Part shown: one piece after another, positions 1 to 5,700 of the stretch | Numbering within the stretch: position 1 is the stretch's first letter | Layout of the letters: each line of letters opens with the position of its first letter | Source: Candidatus Nitrosopumilus sp. | GTDB taxonomy: Archaea; Thermoproteota; Nitrososphaeria; Nitrososphaerales; Nitrosopumilaceae | Assembly: GCA_016784625.1 (NCBI GenBank) | Contig: JADHUF010000028.1 | Span: forward strand, 1-12,912 | Direction: 5' to 3' | Length of the DNA: 12,912 nucleotides | The notes under the pieces: generated by a model | Told to the model about the DNA's origin: nothing | The model's input: the letters and a program-made list of their open reading frames with translations, nothing else | Databases searched by the model: none | Position numbers and translations under genes: made by a program

Positions 1-123
1 AGAAAAAACATTGTTACTGATTTTAGTAATTTTGATTTCAGTGTTTGGGAGAAATAATTCAAGATTTTCCTGGATTTCATATATACCATAATTGGAAAAA
101 GCAGATTCAGTATTATCACTCAT
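1..123 (-). CDS. Hypothetical protein, N-terminal part only (gene runs off the left edge)
   Basis: An open frame begins at an ATG (complement of 121-123) and stays open for 41 codons to the window edge, so only the N-terminus is visible. It starts MSDNTESAF and is acidic at first, then has alternating Ile/Lys/Asn residues; there is no signal peptide, membrane segment or motif I recognise. It lies downstream of nre on the same strand, with 74 nt between them that include TATA-like stretches (138-145 and 150-158), so it probably has its own promoter. It is too short to rule out chance, but the clean ATG and stop-free run fit the tight gene packing here. No function can be assigned. Confidence 0.5.
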   Translation of the reverse strand, partial: MSDNTESAFSNYGIYEIQENLELFLPNTEIKITKISNNVFS

Positions 124-196
124 GAGTTCATTTTTTAATTTAAACCCCAGAATTTATGCTCTCTCATTTGAATAGAATATACATCAAAATTGAAAA

Positions 197-207
197 TTTA
201 AAAAAAA
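197..207 (-). terminator. T-tract terminator overlapping the end of nre
   Basis: On the minus strand a run of eight T covers the two Phe codons of the PIP box and the first base of the TAA stop, followed by AAATTTTC. Archaeal intrinsic terminators are mainly T-tracts, so the tract may both encode FF and end transcription. This rests on base composition only. Confidence 0.35.
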
Positions 208-1355
208 TCTGAGAGAGTCTTTTGCCTTATCAATGTAGTAATATTCCCATGTGAAAGCCATTCAGACTTACTGATACTCATTTTATTTGAAGCCAAAGAT
301 AATGCGTGATCAAAATTATCTACAATTACAGGATTTTGCTTCATTGCCTCACGAATTCCCTCACGAATTTGCCACACACCTACAGGAATAGCATATTCAG
401 GTCTAATTTCTCTGAGAATTACAACTCCTGCTTGGATTTTCTTGTTACTCAAATATTCTACTATTCCTAATTTGGCTGCAAAATAAGCACCTGCTATGGC
501 AGGAGGATGATGAATTCCACGAGCATCCTCATAATCAGAACCGAACCCCAATATTCCATTTGAATACCAAGCCTCAATCATTTCATAAATCCATCTATGA
601 GGAAATAAAACTACAGAAAACACATTACCCAAATGTTCATATGAAAATACTCTACATGAGTCAATCAAATTATAATCTAAAATTTCATCTGTAAGAGATT
701 TAGAAATAATATCATCAGTTGCAGTTATACTCCATCGAGTTGGGACTAGTTTTCTTTTTTGCCCCAACATTCCAATACTGAAGCATTTTTGAATTTTAGA
801 AATTTCAATTCCAGAATTATATAAATTCAAAACAGCATCTTGGGCTTTCAAATCTGTATCATAAAATGCCTTTTCAATTGATTTTATAGAAGTAGTTCCA
901 GAAAATTTTGCTGATTTTATCTGACCAATGGGGCCAAAAGGAGCACTTTCATCATCAAGTGATACACTTGGAGATGGTGCCTTTTCAAATAGCAAATCAG
1001 AATCAGTAGGTTTTGAAGACATTGTAACTTCTTGAAGATTTTCAATGTATCGTCCGTCTGTTTGATCAATCGGGATTTTTTGGATTCCACGAACTAAATT
1101 TAATCTAAAGTTTACAATTTCTTCAAGGGATTTCCCTTTCCATCTTTCAGGACTATCAAGCAGACTGGTATCTCCATGAATTGGTGGAACCATTGGACCG
1201 ACAAAGACCTTTGGATAATTGTAAGAACCTACAAAAACAGATGGAGGACTAGTACCACTTATTGAATCAGAAGAAAACAAGTTTCCATATTTTGAGAGAG
1301 TTTCATGCCATTTTGCCAAAATTGAATGTCGTATATCTTGAGAATCAGAAGACAT
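198..1355 (-). CDS. nre: Nre-family archaeal DNA repair protein with C-terminal PCNA-binding (PIP) box
   Basis: Archaeal Nre proteins take part in DNA damage repair and bind the sliding clamp PCNA; the haloarchaeal protein is needed for mitomycin C resistance (family knowledge). The protein shows the family block SPPSVFVGSYNYPKVFVGP near residues 36-54 and a long C-terminal domain. Its last eight residues, QKTLSDFF, exactly fit the PIP box Q-x-x-L-x-x-F-F. The Cys-rich N-terminal zinc-binding segment found in many Nre proteins is absent. I chose the ATG at 1355 (385 aa). The frame stays open to a TTG at 1412 (19 more residues), but family similarity begins only after the ATG, and a weak TATA-like GTTAATAG is centred about 26 nt before it. 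It is divergent from the YwbE-family gene. Confidence 0.85.
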   Translation of the reverse strand: MSSDSQDIRHSILAKWHETLSKYGNLFSSDSISGTSPPSVFVGSYNYPKVFVGPMVPPIHGDTSLLDSPERWKGKSLEEIVNFRLNLVRGIQKIPIDQTDGRYIENLQEVTMSSKPTDSDLLFEKAPSPSVSLDDESAPFGPIGQIKSAKFSGTTSIKSIEKAFYDTDLKAQDAVLNLYNSGIEISKIQKCFSIGMLGQKRKLVPTRWSITATDDIISKSLTDEILDYNLIDSCRVFSYEHLGNVFSVVLFPHRWIYEMIEAWYSNGILGFGSDYEDARGIHHPPAIAGAYFAAKLGIVEYLSNKKIQAGVVILREIRPEYAIPVGVWQIREGIREAMKQNPVIVDNFDHALSLASNKMSISKSEWLSHGNITTLIRQKTLSDFF

Positions 1356-1473
1356 GATTTTTGAGCCTAAATTAAGCCTATTAACTTGCCTGTAAGAAAG
1401 TGCAAACTCCAACTCAAGATCAGATCACATTATGATACCAAGAAAGAAATGATGTGGAAATTATCAAACATTA

Positions 1474-1665
1474 TTGAATATTACAAGAGATAAAATCAAT
1501 ATTGGTACAACAGTTCAGATAGTACAAAAACAAGATCAGCGTTCAGGAAAATTAACAGAGGGTACGATAAAGAGAATTCTTACTTCAAGTAATTTCCATC
1601 CTCATGGAATTAAAGTTGAGTTAGAGAATGGACAAATTGGGCGTGTTCAAAATATTATTTTATAA
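1474..1665 (+). CDS. ywbE: YwbE-family small protein (DUF2196)
   Basis: This 63-residue protein matches the YwbE family in length and signature: KQDQRSGKLTEGTIKRIL at residues 19-36 and HPHGIKVELENGQIGRV at 42-58. The family is widespread in bacteria and some archaea, and its function is unknown. The beta-rich, Gly-containing pattern suggests a small barrel fold of the SH3/KOW kind, which is inference. The only usable start is TTG at 1474: the frame is closed by TGA at 1450-1452 with no ATG or GTG between. No clear TATA box lies at the usual distance; CATTATGATA at 1428-1437 is the nearest candidate. There is no signal peptide or cysteine, so it is presumably cytoplasmic. It is divergent from nre. 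Confidence 0.8.
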   Translation: MNITRDKINIGTTVQIVQKQDQRSGKLTEGTIKRILTSSNFHPHGIKVELENGQIGRVQNIIL

Positions 1666-1683
1666 GTTAAAGATTCTAAACTC

Positions 1684-1703
1684 TAACAATACGCTTAAGT
1701 TCA
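1684..1703 (+). promoter_or_regulatory. Promoter-like 20-nt element, copy 1 (TATA core CTTAAG)
   Basis: The sequence TAACAATACGCTTAAGTTCA recurs at 1869-1888 with one mismatch. The CTTAAG core is centred about 28 nt before the ATG of the 48-codon gene at 1725, the distance expected of an archaeal TATA box driving a leaderless mRNA. The purine-rich bases before it could be the BRE. Confidence 0.55.
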
Positions 1704-1724
1704 CACCAATTACAAAATTAATGA

Positions 1725-1871
1725 ATGGTTAGAATTGATGATAAAAGATATCATGAATTACTAAAACAAAAAGAAGAATTAGAAAATAATAGACCACATG
1801 ATATTGATGCAATGAGGGGATGGAAACATTCAATGAGTAAAATCCTACAAGAATTAGAATTATTCAAGTAA
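1725..1871 (+). CDS. Small hypothetical protein (48 aa), charged and helical
   Basis: An ATG at 1725 opens a 48-codon frame ending in TAA at 1869-1871. The product starts MVRIDDKRYHELLKQKEELE, is rich in Lys, Glu and Leu, and probably forms one or two amphipathic helices; there is no Cys, signal peptide or membrane segment. Three points support a real gene: it fills an otherwise empty gap, a promoter-like element lies at the right distance before the ATG, and the next small gene follows a second copy of the same element. A competing ATG at 1721 leads to a stop after two more codons. I do not recognise the family. A chance frame cannot be excluded. Confidence 0.55.
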   Translation: MVRIDDKRYHELLKQKEELENNRPHDIDAMRGWKHSMSKILQELELFK

Positions 1872-1888
1872 CAATATGCTTAAGTTCA
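1869..1888 (+). promoter_or_regulatory. Promoter-like 20-nt element, copy 2 (TATA core CTTAAG)
   Basis: TAACAATATGCTTAAGTTCA is 19/20 identical to the copy at 1684-1703, 185 nt upstream. Its CTTAAG core is centred about 27 nt before the ATG at 1908 but only 17-18 nt before the ATG at 1899. This favours 1908 as the start of the membrane-protein gene if the mRNA is leaderless. The element begins inside the stop codon of the preceding gene. Confidence 0.55.
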
Positions 1889-1907
1889 AAATCACAAAAT
1901 GAAATAT

Positions 1908-2120
1908 ATGGATATTTCTTCAAAAAAGTTACCTATTATTTTGATAATTGTTTTGTTAGGCGTTCTTGCATTACAGTTTTACAGTAATGATTCAAGTGGA
2001 GGTAAGCAAATAGATCCTGAAACCTGTGAAATATACATCAAAGATACTCAAATTAACAGTAAACAATACCTTGATGAATATGATTCAAAATGTCTAGATT
2101 TTAAAAATCTAAATCCATAA
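1908..2120 (+). CDS. Small membrane-anchored or secreted protein (70 aa) with a Cys pair
   Basis: Numbered from the upstream ATG at 1899, the protein has a hydrophobic segment at residues 12-28 (PIILIIVLLGVLALQFY) preceded by a Lys pair. A short acidic outer domain follows, with Cys43 and Cys65, which could form a disulfide outside the cell. The segment is most likely an N-terminal anchor; no cleavage site or lipobox is evident. I prefer the ATG at 1908 (MDISSKK) because the TATA-like core lies about 27 nt before it; the ATG at 1899 would add three residues. It is convergent with ychF, with 12 nt between the stops. I do not recognise the family. Confidence 0.65.
   Translation: MDISSKKLPIILIIVLLGVLALQFYSNDSSGGKQIDPETCEIYIKDTQINSKQYLDEYDSKCLDFKNLNP
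2095..2111. repeat. Perfect 8-bp inverted repeat at the end of the small membrane-protein gene
   Basis: TAGATTTT and AAAATCTA flank a single A. The palindrome lies in the last codons, just before the stop at 2118. With almost no loop it is a poor hairpin; it may reflect AT-rich composition or a protein-binding palindrome. Confidence 0.3.
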
Positions 2121-2132
2121 AATTAAAAGTAA

Positions 2133-2142
2133 TTATTTTTTT
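2133..2142 (+). terminator. T-rich stop signal after the small membrane-protein gene
   Basis: TTATTTTTTT begins 12 nt after the stop at 2120 and lies in the 3' codons of the convergent ychF. A T-tract at this place fits an archaeal intrinsic terminator for plus-strand transcription. Composition evidence only. Confidence 0.4.
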
Positions 2143-3344
2143 GATGCACTAATTAGAGATACAACATCTCTATCTCTTAATTGATAGTCAACTGGTAATC
2201 TTAGATTATATCGCAAATCTTTCCCATATAGAAGACCTTTAGTTAAATCTGAGTGTATCTCCTTTGCAAGATCATTTATCGTAGCCCCATTTTTTAATAA
2301 AATTAAATCGGGAAGAATTCTTCCTTTTTTGTCAGCAAGGTTTTTCTCATCTGCAATTGGATAAATCGAATTCATCTTCAAAAGTTTGAAAACTGCAACA
2401 TTAATTGCAAATTGTACTCCAGTTCTCATGTATTCACCCATTATTCCTTTTTTAATAAAATTAAGAGCATTGGTTTGTTTTTCATTTAATTCATCAGATT
2501 TTATAATTTCAAACTGTTCAGAACCTGGAGAATATTTTATTAGTCCTTTTTGTTCTGCACGTCTAAGACTAAATTCACTATCTCCACTGACAGGTATCAC
2601 TATTGAATCATTATATCGCTCAATTAGTCTAACAAAATTTTTGTCAGCTCCTTCAACATCAATTTTATTTGCAACAATCAGAGTTGGTTTTGAAATTTTT
2701 CTCAAGTGTGATGCAAATTTTTTACTATCAACCATGTCAAAATCATCAAAATCTTTTTCCTCAAGTTTAGTTGCCAAAAATGTTTCTTTAACATGGGTTT
2801 TAGTTACACCAATACCACGATAAAGATCAGTAATTGCATCTAAAATATCAGAACCAGTTTTGATTAATTTTGATACTTTATCCCTATTCCCTTCTAAAAT
2901 TTTATGATACCACATGATTAATTCTTCTTCAATATCTGCAAAATCAGAAATAGGATCACCAGTTCCAACTTCAGTAATTTTGCCTGTAGAATCAATACCA
3001 CCAGAAGCATCAACTACATGAAGTAATGCATCAGATTGTGCAGCAATAGATAAAAATTGGTTTCCAAGTCCTTTACCTTTCCAGGCATCCTTGATGAGCC
3101 CAGGTAAATCTATCAATTCAATTGGGATGTATCTCCACCCTTCAACACATTTAGAATTATTAGGATTATCTTGAATTTTAAATTCTGGATGAACACAAAG
3201 TGTAATTGCATGTGCAGTTCCTGACACAGGTTTTTTAGTAGTAAATGGATAAGATGAGATTTCTTCTGAGGACAATGTAGCTGAATTAAAGAAAGTTGTT
3301 TTTCCAGTATTGGTTTTACCAATTAATCCAAGCTTGATTGGCAT
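2133..3344 (-). CDS. ychF: Obg-like GTPase, archaeal YchF/OLA1 type
   Basis: This 403-residue translation-associated P-loop NTPase has the P-loop GKTNTGKT at residues 9-16, switch I YPFTT at 32-36, DLPG at 79-82, NKID at 226-229 and a G5-like SGD near 253. A C-terminal TGS domain spans about 345-400. The NKID motif predicts guanine specificity; bacterial YchF and eukaryotic OLA1 have an altered G4 motif and prefer ATP, so the usual label redox-regulated ATPase may not suit this protein. Family members bind ribosomes and are cytosolic. The start is a clear ATG at 3344, with a TATA-like AAATAAATAT centred about 26 nt before it. It follows a two-gene operon on the same strand but seems to have its own promoter. 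Confidence 0.92.
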   Translation of the reverse strand: MPIKLGLIGKTNTGKTTFFNSATLSSEEISSYPFTTKKPVSGTAHAITLCVHPEFKIQDNPNNSKCVEGWRYIPIELIDLPGLIKDAWKGKGLGNQFLSIAAQSDALLHVVDASGGIDSTGKITEVGTGDPISDFADIEEELIMWYHKILEGNRDKVSKLIKTGSDILDAITDLYRGIGVTKTHVKETFLATKLEEKDFDDFDMVDSKKFASHLRKISKPTLIVANKIDVEGADKNFVRLIERYNDSIVIPVSGDSEFSLRRAEQKGLIKYSPGSEQFEIIKSDELNEKQTNALNFIKKGIMGEYMRTGVQFAINVAVFKLLKMNSIYPIADEKNLADKKGRILPDLILLKNGATINDLAKEIHSDLTKGLLYGKDLRYNLRLPVDYQLRDRDVVSLISASKK

Positions 3345-3364
3345 ACAATAATTGTTAGTTTAGA

Positions 3365-3374
3365 ATATTTATTT
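3365..3374 (-). promoter_or_regulatory. TATA-like element of ychF
   Basis: AAATAAATAT on the minus strand is centred 25-26 nt before the ychF ATG, fitting a leaderless transcript. It lies in the 34-nt gap after the upstream gene. Confidence 0.5.
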
Positions 3375-3378
3375 CTGC

Positions 3379-3735
3379 CTAGGTAGTTTTGTTTTTAATT
3401 TTTTCTAGAGATTGATTAATCTCTTTGATTGCCCAATTAATATCAGATAAATCCTCTGCAGATAGAGATTCTTTCCATTTTTCTAAAACAGTACTTGCAA
3501 TTTCTGAACAATTGTATAGTAAATTCCAATACGGGTGATGCTCAGCTGTTGCATATGCAAGCTCAGACATATCATGGAGTCCATTTCTTGCTCTTGCCAA
3601 AGAGGTAATTCTTTCACCAAAAACTTTGATAATATCATTTTTAACATCAGATTCAATTTTTAGAGGAATGTTTTGTGTCTCATATTTTTTTGCCAAATCA
3701 AGTAAATCATGATAAAAATTATCAAAATTTGTCAT
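3379..3735 (-). CDS. Hypothetical all-helical protein (118 aa)
   Basis: The protein is soluble and predicted helical throughout. It has a conserved-looking central block with Arg, His and acidic residues (RARNGLHDMSELAYATAEHH, residues 48-67) and a C-terminal amphipathic helix, with one Cys at 76 and no signal peptide. I do not recognise the family; the His/Glu-rich middle could bind metal or another protein, but this is speculation. Its ATG at 3735 lies one base after the stop of the CoA-binding protein gene, so the two are almost certainly co-transcribed and perhaps translationally coupled. Confidence 0.8.
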   Translation of the reverse strand: MTNFDNFYHDLLDLAKKYETQNIPLKIESDVKNDIIKVFGERITSLARARNGLHDMSELAYATAEHHPYWNLLYNCSEIASTVLEKWKESLSAEDLSDINWAIKEINQSLEKIKNKTT

Positions 3736-3736
3736 A

Positions 3737-4147
3737 TTAACACAATCTCTGATGTTCTGCTAACATACATCTATTAAAAACAACTTTGATTCCTTCCTTT
3801 CTTGCCAATTCTTCAGCTTCAAAATTATGTATTCCTTCTTGCAACCAAATCACTTTTGGTTTTTTCTTTATTGCTTCTTGAACAAATGGTAAAACTTGTT
3901 CTGAAGGTCTGAATATATCAATAATTTCAATTTGATCATCTATTTCAGAAATAGATGGATAGCATTTTTTACCTAGAATTTCTTCAGTGGTAGGATTCAC
4001 AGGAATAATATCATATCCGTTATCAGACAGATATTTAGGCACATAATGAGCTGCCTTGGAGGAGTTTTTAGACATCCCTATCACAGCCACTTTTTTTAAA
4101 GAAAGGATGTCAGAAATTTCTTTATCTGAATGATTGTCTTGTTCCAC
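3737..4147 (-). CDS. CoA-binding domain protein, YccU type (Rossmann fold)
   Basis: A 136-residue single-domain protein of the CoA_binding_2 family. Residues 19-41 hold the Rossmann beta-alpha unit VAVIGMSKNSSKAAHYVPKY; DIIPVNPT (47-54), EIIDIFRP (74-81) and VIWLQEG (99-105) are further family blocks. Cys127 near the end (NRCMLAEHQRL) sits in the family's conserved NRC motif. These proteins bind CoA or a related nucleotide; their physiological role is poorly known. I place the start at GTG 4147. The frame is open to TTG 4213, but the extra 22 residues are hydrophobic and unlike the family, and the TATA-like AAATTATATT is centred about 27 nt before the GTG. It is first in an operon with the 118-aa gene and divergent from birA. 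Confidence 0.85.
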   Translation of the reverse strand: MEQDNHSDKEISDILSLKKVAVIGMSKNSSKAAHYVPKYLSDNGYDIIPVNPTTEEILGKKCYPSISEIDDQIEIIDIFRPSEQVLPFVQEAIKKKPKVIWLQEGIHNFEAEELARKEGIKVVFNRCMLAEHQRLC

Positions 4148-4168
4148 AAAAAATACACAAACATGAAG

Positions 4169-4178
4169 AATATAATTT
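4169..4178 (-). promoter_or_regulatory. TATA-like element of the CoA-binding protein operon
   Basis: AAATTATATT on the minus strand is centred about 27 nt before GTG 4147. This decides the start: if the TTG at 4213 were used, the element would lie inside the gene. Confidence 0.6.
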
Positions 4179-4220
4179 TTGAACAAAGAATTTTTTAGTA
4201 ATAATAAAAACAAGGCATAG

Positions 4221-5225
4221 TTGATATATAATTCGTTTGATAGTCCAGGATTAGTAAAAGTACTAACATTTTTGCAAACTCACAATACAGAATATCTATC
4301 AGGTCAAGATTTGAGTGATGTTTTAAGAATAAGTAGAGTTGCAGTGTGGAAACATATTAAAAAAATTCAAGAATTAGGATATACTGTAGAATCAAAACAG
4401 AAATTAGGATACAAGTTAACATCAAACTCAAATATATTATTTCCATGGGAGGTCACTTCAGGACTTAAAACAAAAGTGATTGGACAGCAAGCCTACTATT
4501 TTGATTCTATTGATTCTACTCAAAATCAGGCATTAAAAATGGCATATGACACTGTAAACAATGGTGCAATAATAATTGCAGCAAAACAAACAGGAGGCAA
4601 AGGAAGAATGGGGAGAAAATGGATTTCACCTAAAGGCGGCATATGGTTTTCAATAATTTTACATCCAAAATTTGATATTTCTATTACAACATTATTTCCA
4701 ATTGCATCTTCATTAGCATTATCAATTACAATAGAAAAATTATTTAAAATTTCACCAGAATTAAAGTGGCCAAATGATTTGACAATTAGTGGTAAAAAGG
4801 TAGCAGGTATACTTGTTGATGCATCATTAGAGTCAAATAGAATTGAAAATCTAGTTTTAGGAGTAGGAATAAATTTTGATGTAGATGTAAAACAAATTGA
4901 AAAAACATTCAAAGAGTCATCAAATTTTTACGGAGTAACATCACTAAGTGAACAAAAAAATAAAGTTAATTCAATTCAAGTAGTTCAAACATTTTTAGTA
5001 GAATTTGAAAAAATCTATAATTTACTAAATACAAAGCAAATAAAGAAAATTATTTCAGAGTGGACAAAAAGATCATCAACAATTGGAAAAAATGTAGAGT
5101 TAGATACTAGAGAGGGAAAAATAAAGGGGAAGGCAGTAAAAATTGATGAGGACGGAGCATTAGTAGTAACAAATAACAACAAAACTAACAGAATAATTGC
5201 AGGCGATATTATCCATTTACCATAG
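4221..5225 (+). CDS. birA: Biotin--protein ligase BirA with N-terminal helix-turn-helix
   Basis: The enzyme activates biotin with ATP and attaches it to a lysine of the biotin carrier protein. In ammonia-oxidising archaea the likely acceptor is the acetyl-/propionyl-CoA carboxylase of the 3-hydroxypropionate/4-hydroxybutyrate cycle (pathway knowledge). A winged HTH at about residues 10-65 (ISRVAVWKHIKKIQELGY) precedes the catalytic domain: DSIDSTQ 95-101, biotin loop GGKGRMGR 125-132, KWPNDL 182-187 and GVGIN 214-218. A BPL C-terminal barrel spans about 285-331. The 334-residue length matches bifunctional BirA, so it may also repress transcription. The start is TTG 4221, just after an in-frame TAG; the next candidate, TTG 4272, would cut into the HTH. 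Its promoter is unclear. Confidence 0.9.
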   Translation: MIYNSFDSPGLVKVLTFLQTHNTEYLSGQDLSDVLRISRVAVWKHIKKIQELGYTVESKQKLGYKLTSNSNILFPWEVTSGLKTKVIGQQAYYFDSIDSTQNQALKMAYDTVNNGAIIIAAKQTGGKGRMGRKWISPKGGIWFSIILHPKFDISITTLFPIASSLALSITIEKLFKISPELKWPNDLTISGKKVAGILVDASLESNRIENLVLGVGINFDVDVKQIEKTFKESSNFYGVTSLSEQKNKVNSIQVVQTFLVEFEKIYNLLNTKQIKKIISEWTKRSSTIGKNVELDTREGKIKGKAVKIDEDGALVVTNNNKTNRIIAGDIIHLP

Positions 5226-5226
5226 A

Positions 5227-5574
5227 TTATTTTTTAGTATTTTTTGATTTAGTTTTTTTCATTGATTGTTTTTTTCTTTTAGAAAAAATCATAGATGATT
5301 GTTTTTTCAATATCTCTTTTAGATCATTTTGTATCTCAAATACAGATGAAAGTAGTTTTTCCATAGTAATAGAATATTGTTCATATGCAGCCAAAAGTTG
5401 AGTTTTCTTTTCATTTACCTTTGACAGATATTCATTTGAACGTAGCAGATTAGCAGATGTGATTAATTCTGGGATTTCAGATACAGGTTCACCTAATTCA
5501 TCTAAATCTCCCTTGATCTGTTGAATTTTTTTACGTAAATCATCAATCATGGATTCAGAAGAGATTTTTTTCAA
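5227..5574 (-). CDS. Hypothetical coiled-coil protein with lysine-rich tail (115 aa)
   Basis: The protein is mostly long amphipathic helices with heptad-like spacing (about residues 8-30 and 45-92), followed by a strongly basic C-terminus (KRKKQSMKKTKSKNTKK) that could bind nucleic acid. It has no Cys, signal peptide or membrane segment, and I do not recognise the family. The frame opens at TTG 5574, and the TATA-like TTTAATTTATT is centred about 26 nt before it. An ATG at 5550 would give 107 residues and a 24-nt leader, so the start is open. Its stop is one base from that of convergent birA. The Lys codons of the tail double as T-tracts on the other strand. Confidence 0.7.
   Translation of the reverse strand: MKKISSESMIDDLRKKIQQIKGDLDELGEPVSEIPELITSANLLRSNEYLSKVNEKKTQLLAAYEQYSITMEKLLSSVFEIQNDLKEILKKQSSMIFSKRKKQSMKKTKSKNTKK
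5229..5275 (+). terminator. Cluster of T-tracts downstream of birA
   Basis: Four runs of six or seven T (5230-5235, 5240-5245, 5253-5259, 5269-5275) follow the birA stop. They lie inside the opposing gene, where they read as lysine codons of its tail. Multiple T-tracts are typical archaeal intrinsic terminators. No hairpin is needed or seen. Confidence 0.45.
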
Positions 5575-5594
5575 TACAAAATCACGTAATTATG

Positions 5595-5605
5595 AATAAA
5601 TTAAA
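5595..5605 (-). promoter_or_regulatory. TATA-like element of the coiled-coil protein gene
   Basis: TTTAATTTATT on the minus strand is centred about 26 nt before TTG 5574. It predicts an RNA start at that codon, which leaves both TTG 5574 and ATG 5550 possible as translation starts. Confidence 0.45.
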
Positions 5606-5664
5606 GATTTTCAAACAACCACATATGATTTATCAAATAAAAATAAATCTGAGCCTGAATTTAC

Positions 5665-5674
5665 TATAAAATAG
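5665..5674 (+). promoter_or_regulatory. TATA box of the secreted protease gene
   Basis: TATAAAATAG is centred about 31 nt before the ATG at 5701, predicting an RNA start a few bases upstream of it. The 126-nt gap between this gene and the divergent coiled-coil gene holds nothing else clear. Confidence 0.5.
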
Positions 5675-5700
5675 AAATAAACATATCTGAAATCACAAAT

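Noticed and set aside
2386..2823. 145-codon open frame on the plus strand
   Set aside because: It lies fully inside ychF on the other strand, has low-complexity Ser/Leu-rich composition and shows no family motif.
4148..4213. 22-residue N-terminal extension of the CoA-binding protein (TTG start)
   Set aside because: It resembles a signal or membrane segment, but a TATA-like element lies inside it at the right distance for GTG 4147, and the shorter form has the family length.
4526..4912. 128-codon open frame on the minus strand
   Set aside because: It is antisense to the catalytic domain of birA, whose motifs are intact; no independent evidence.
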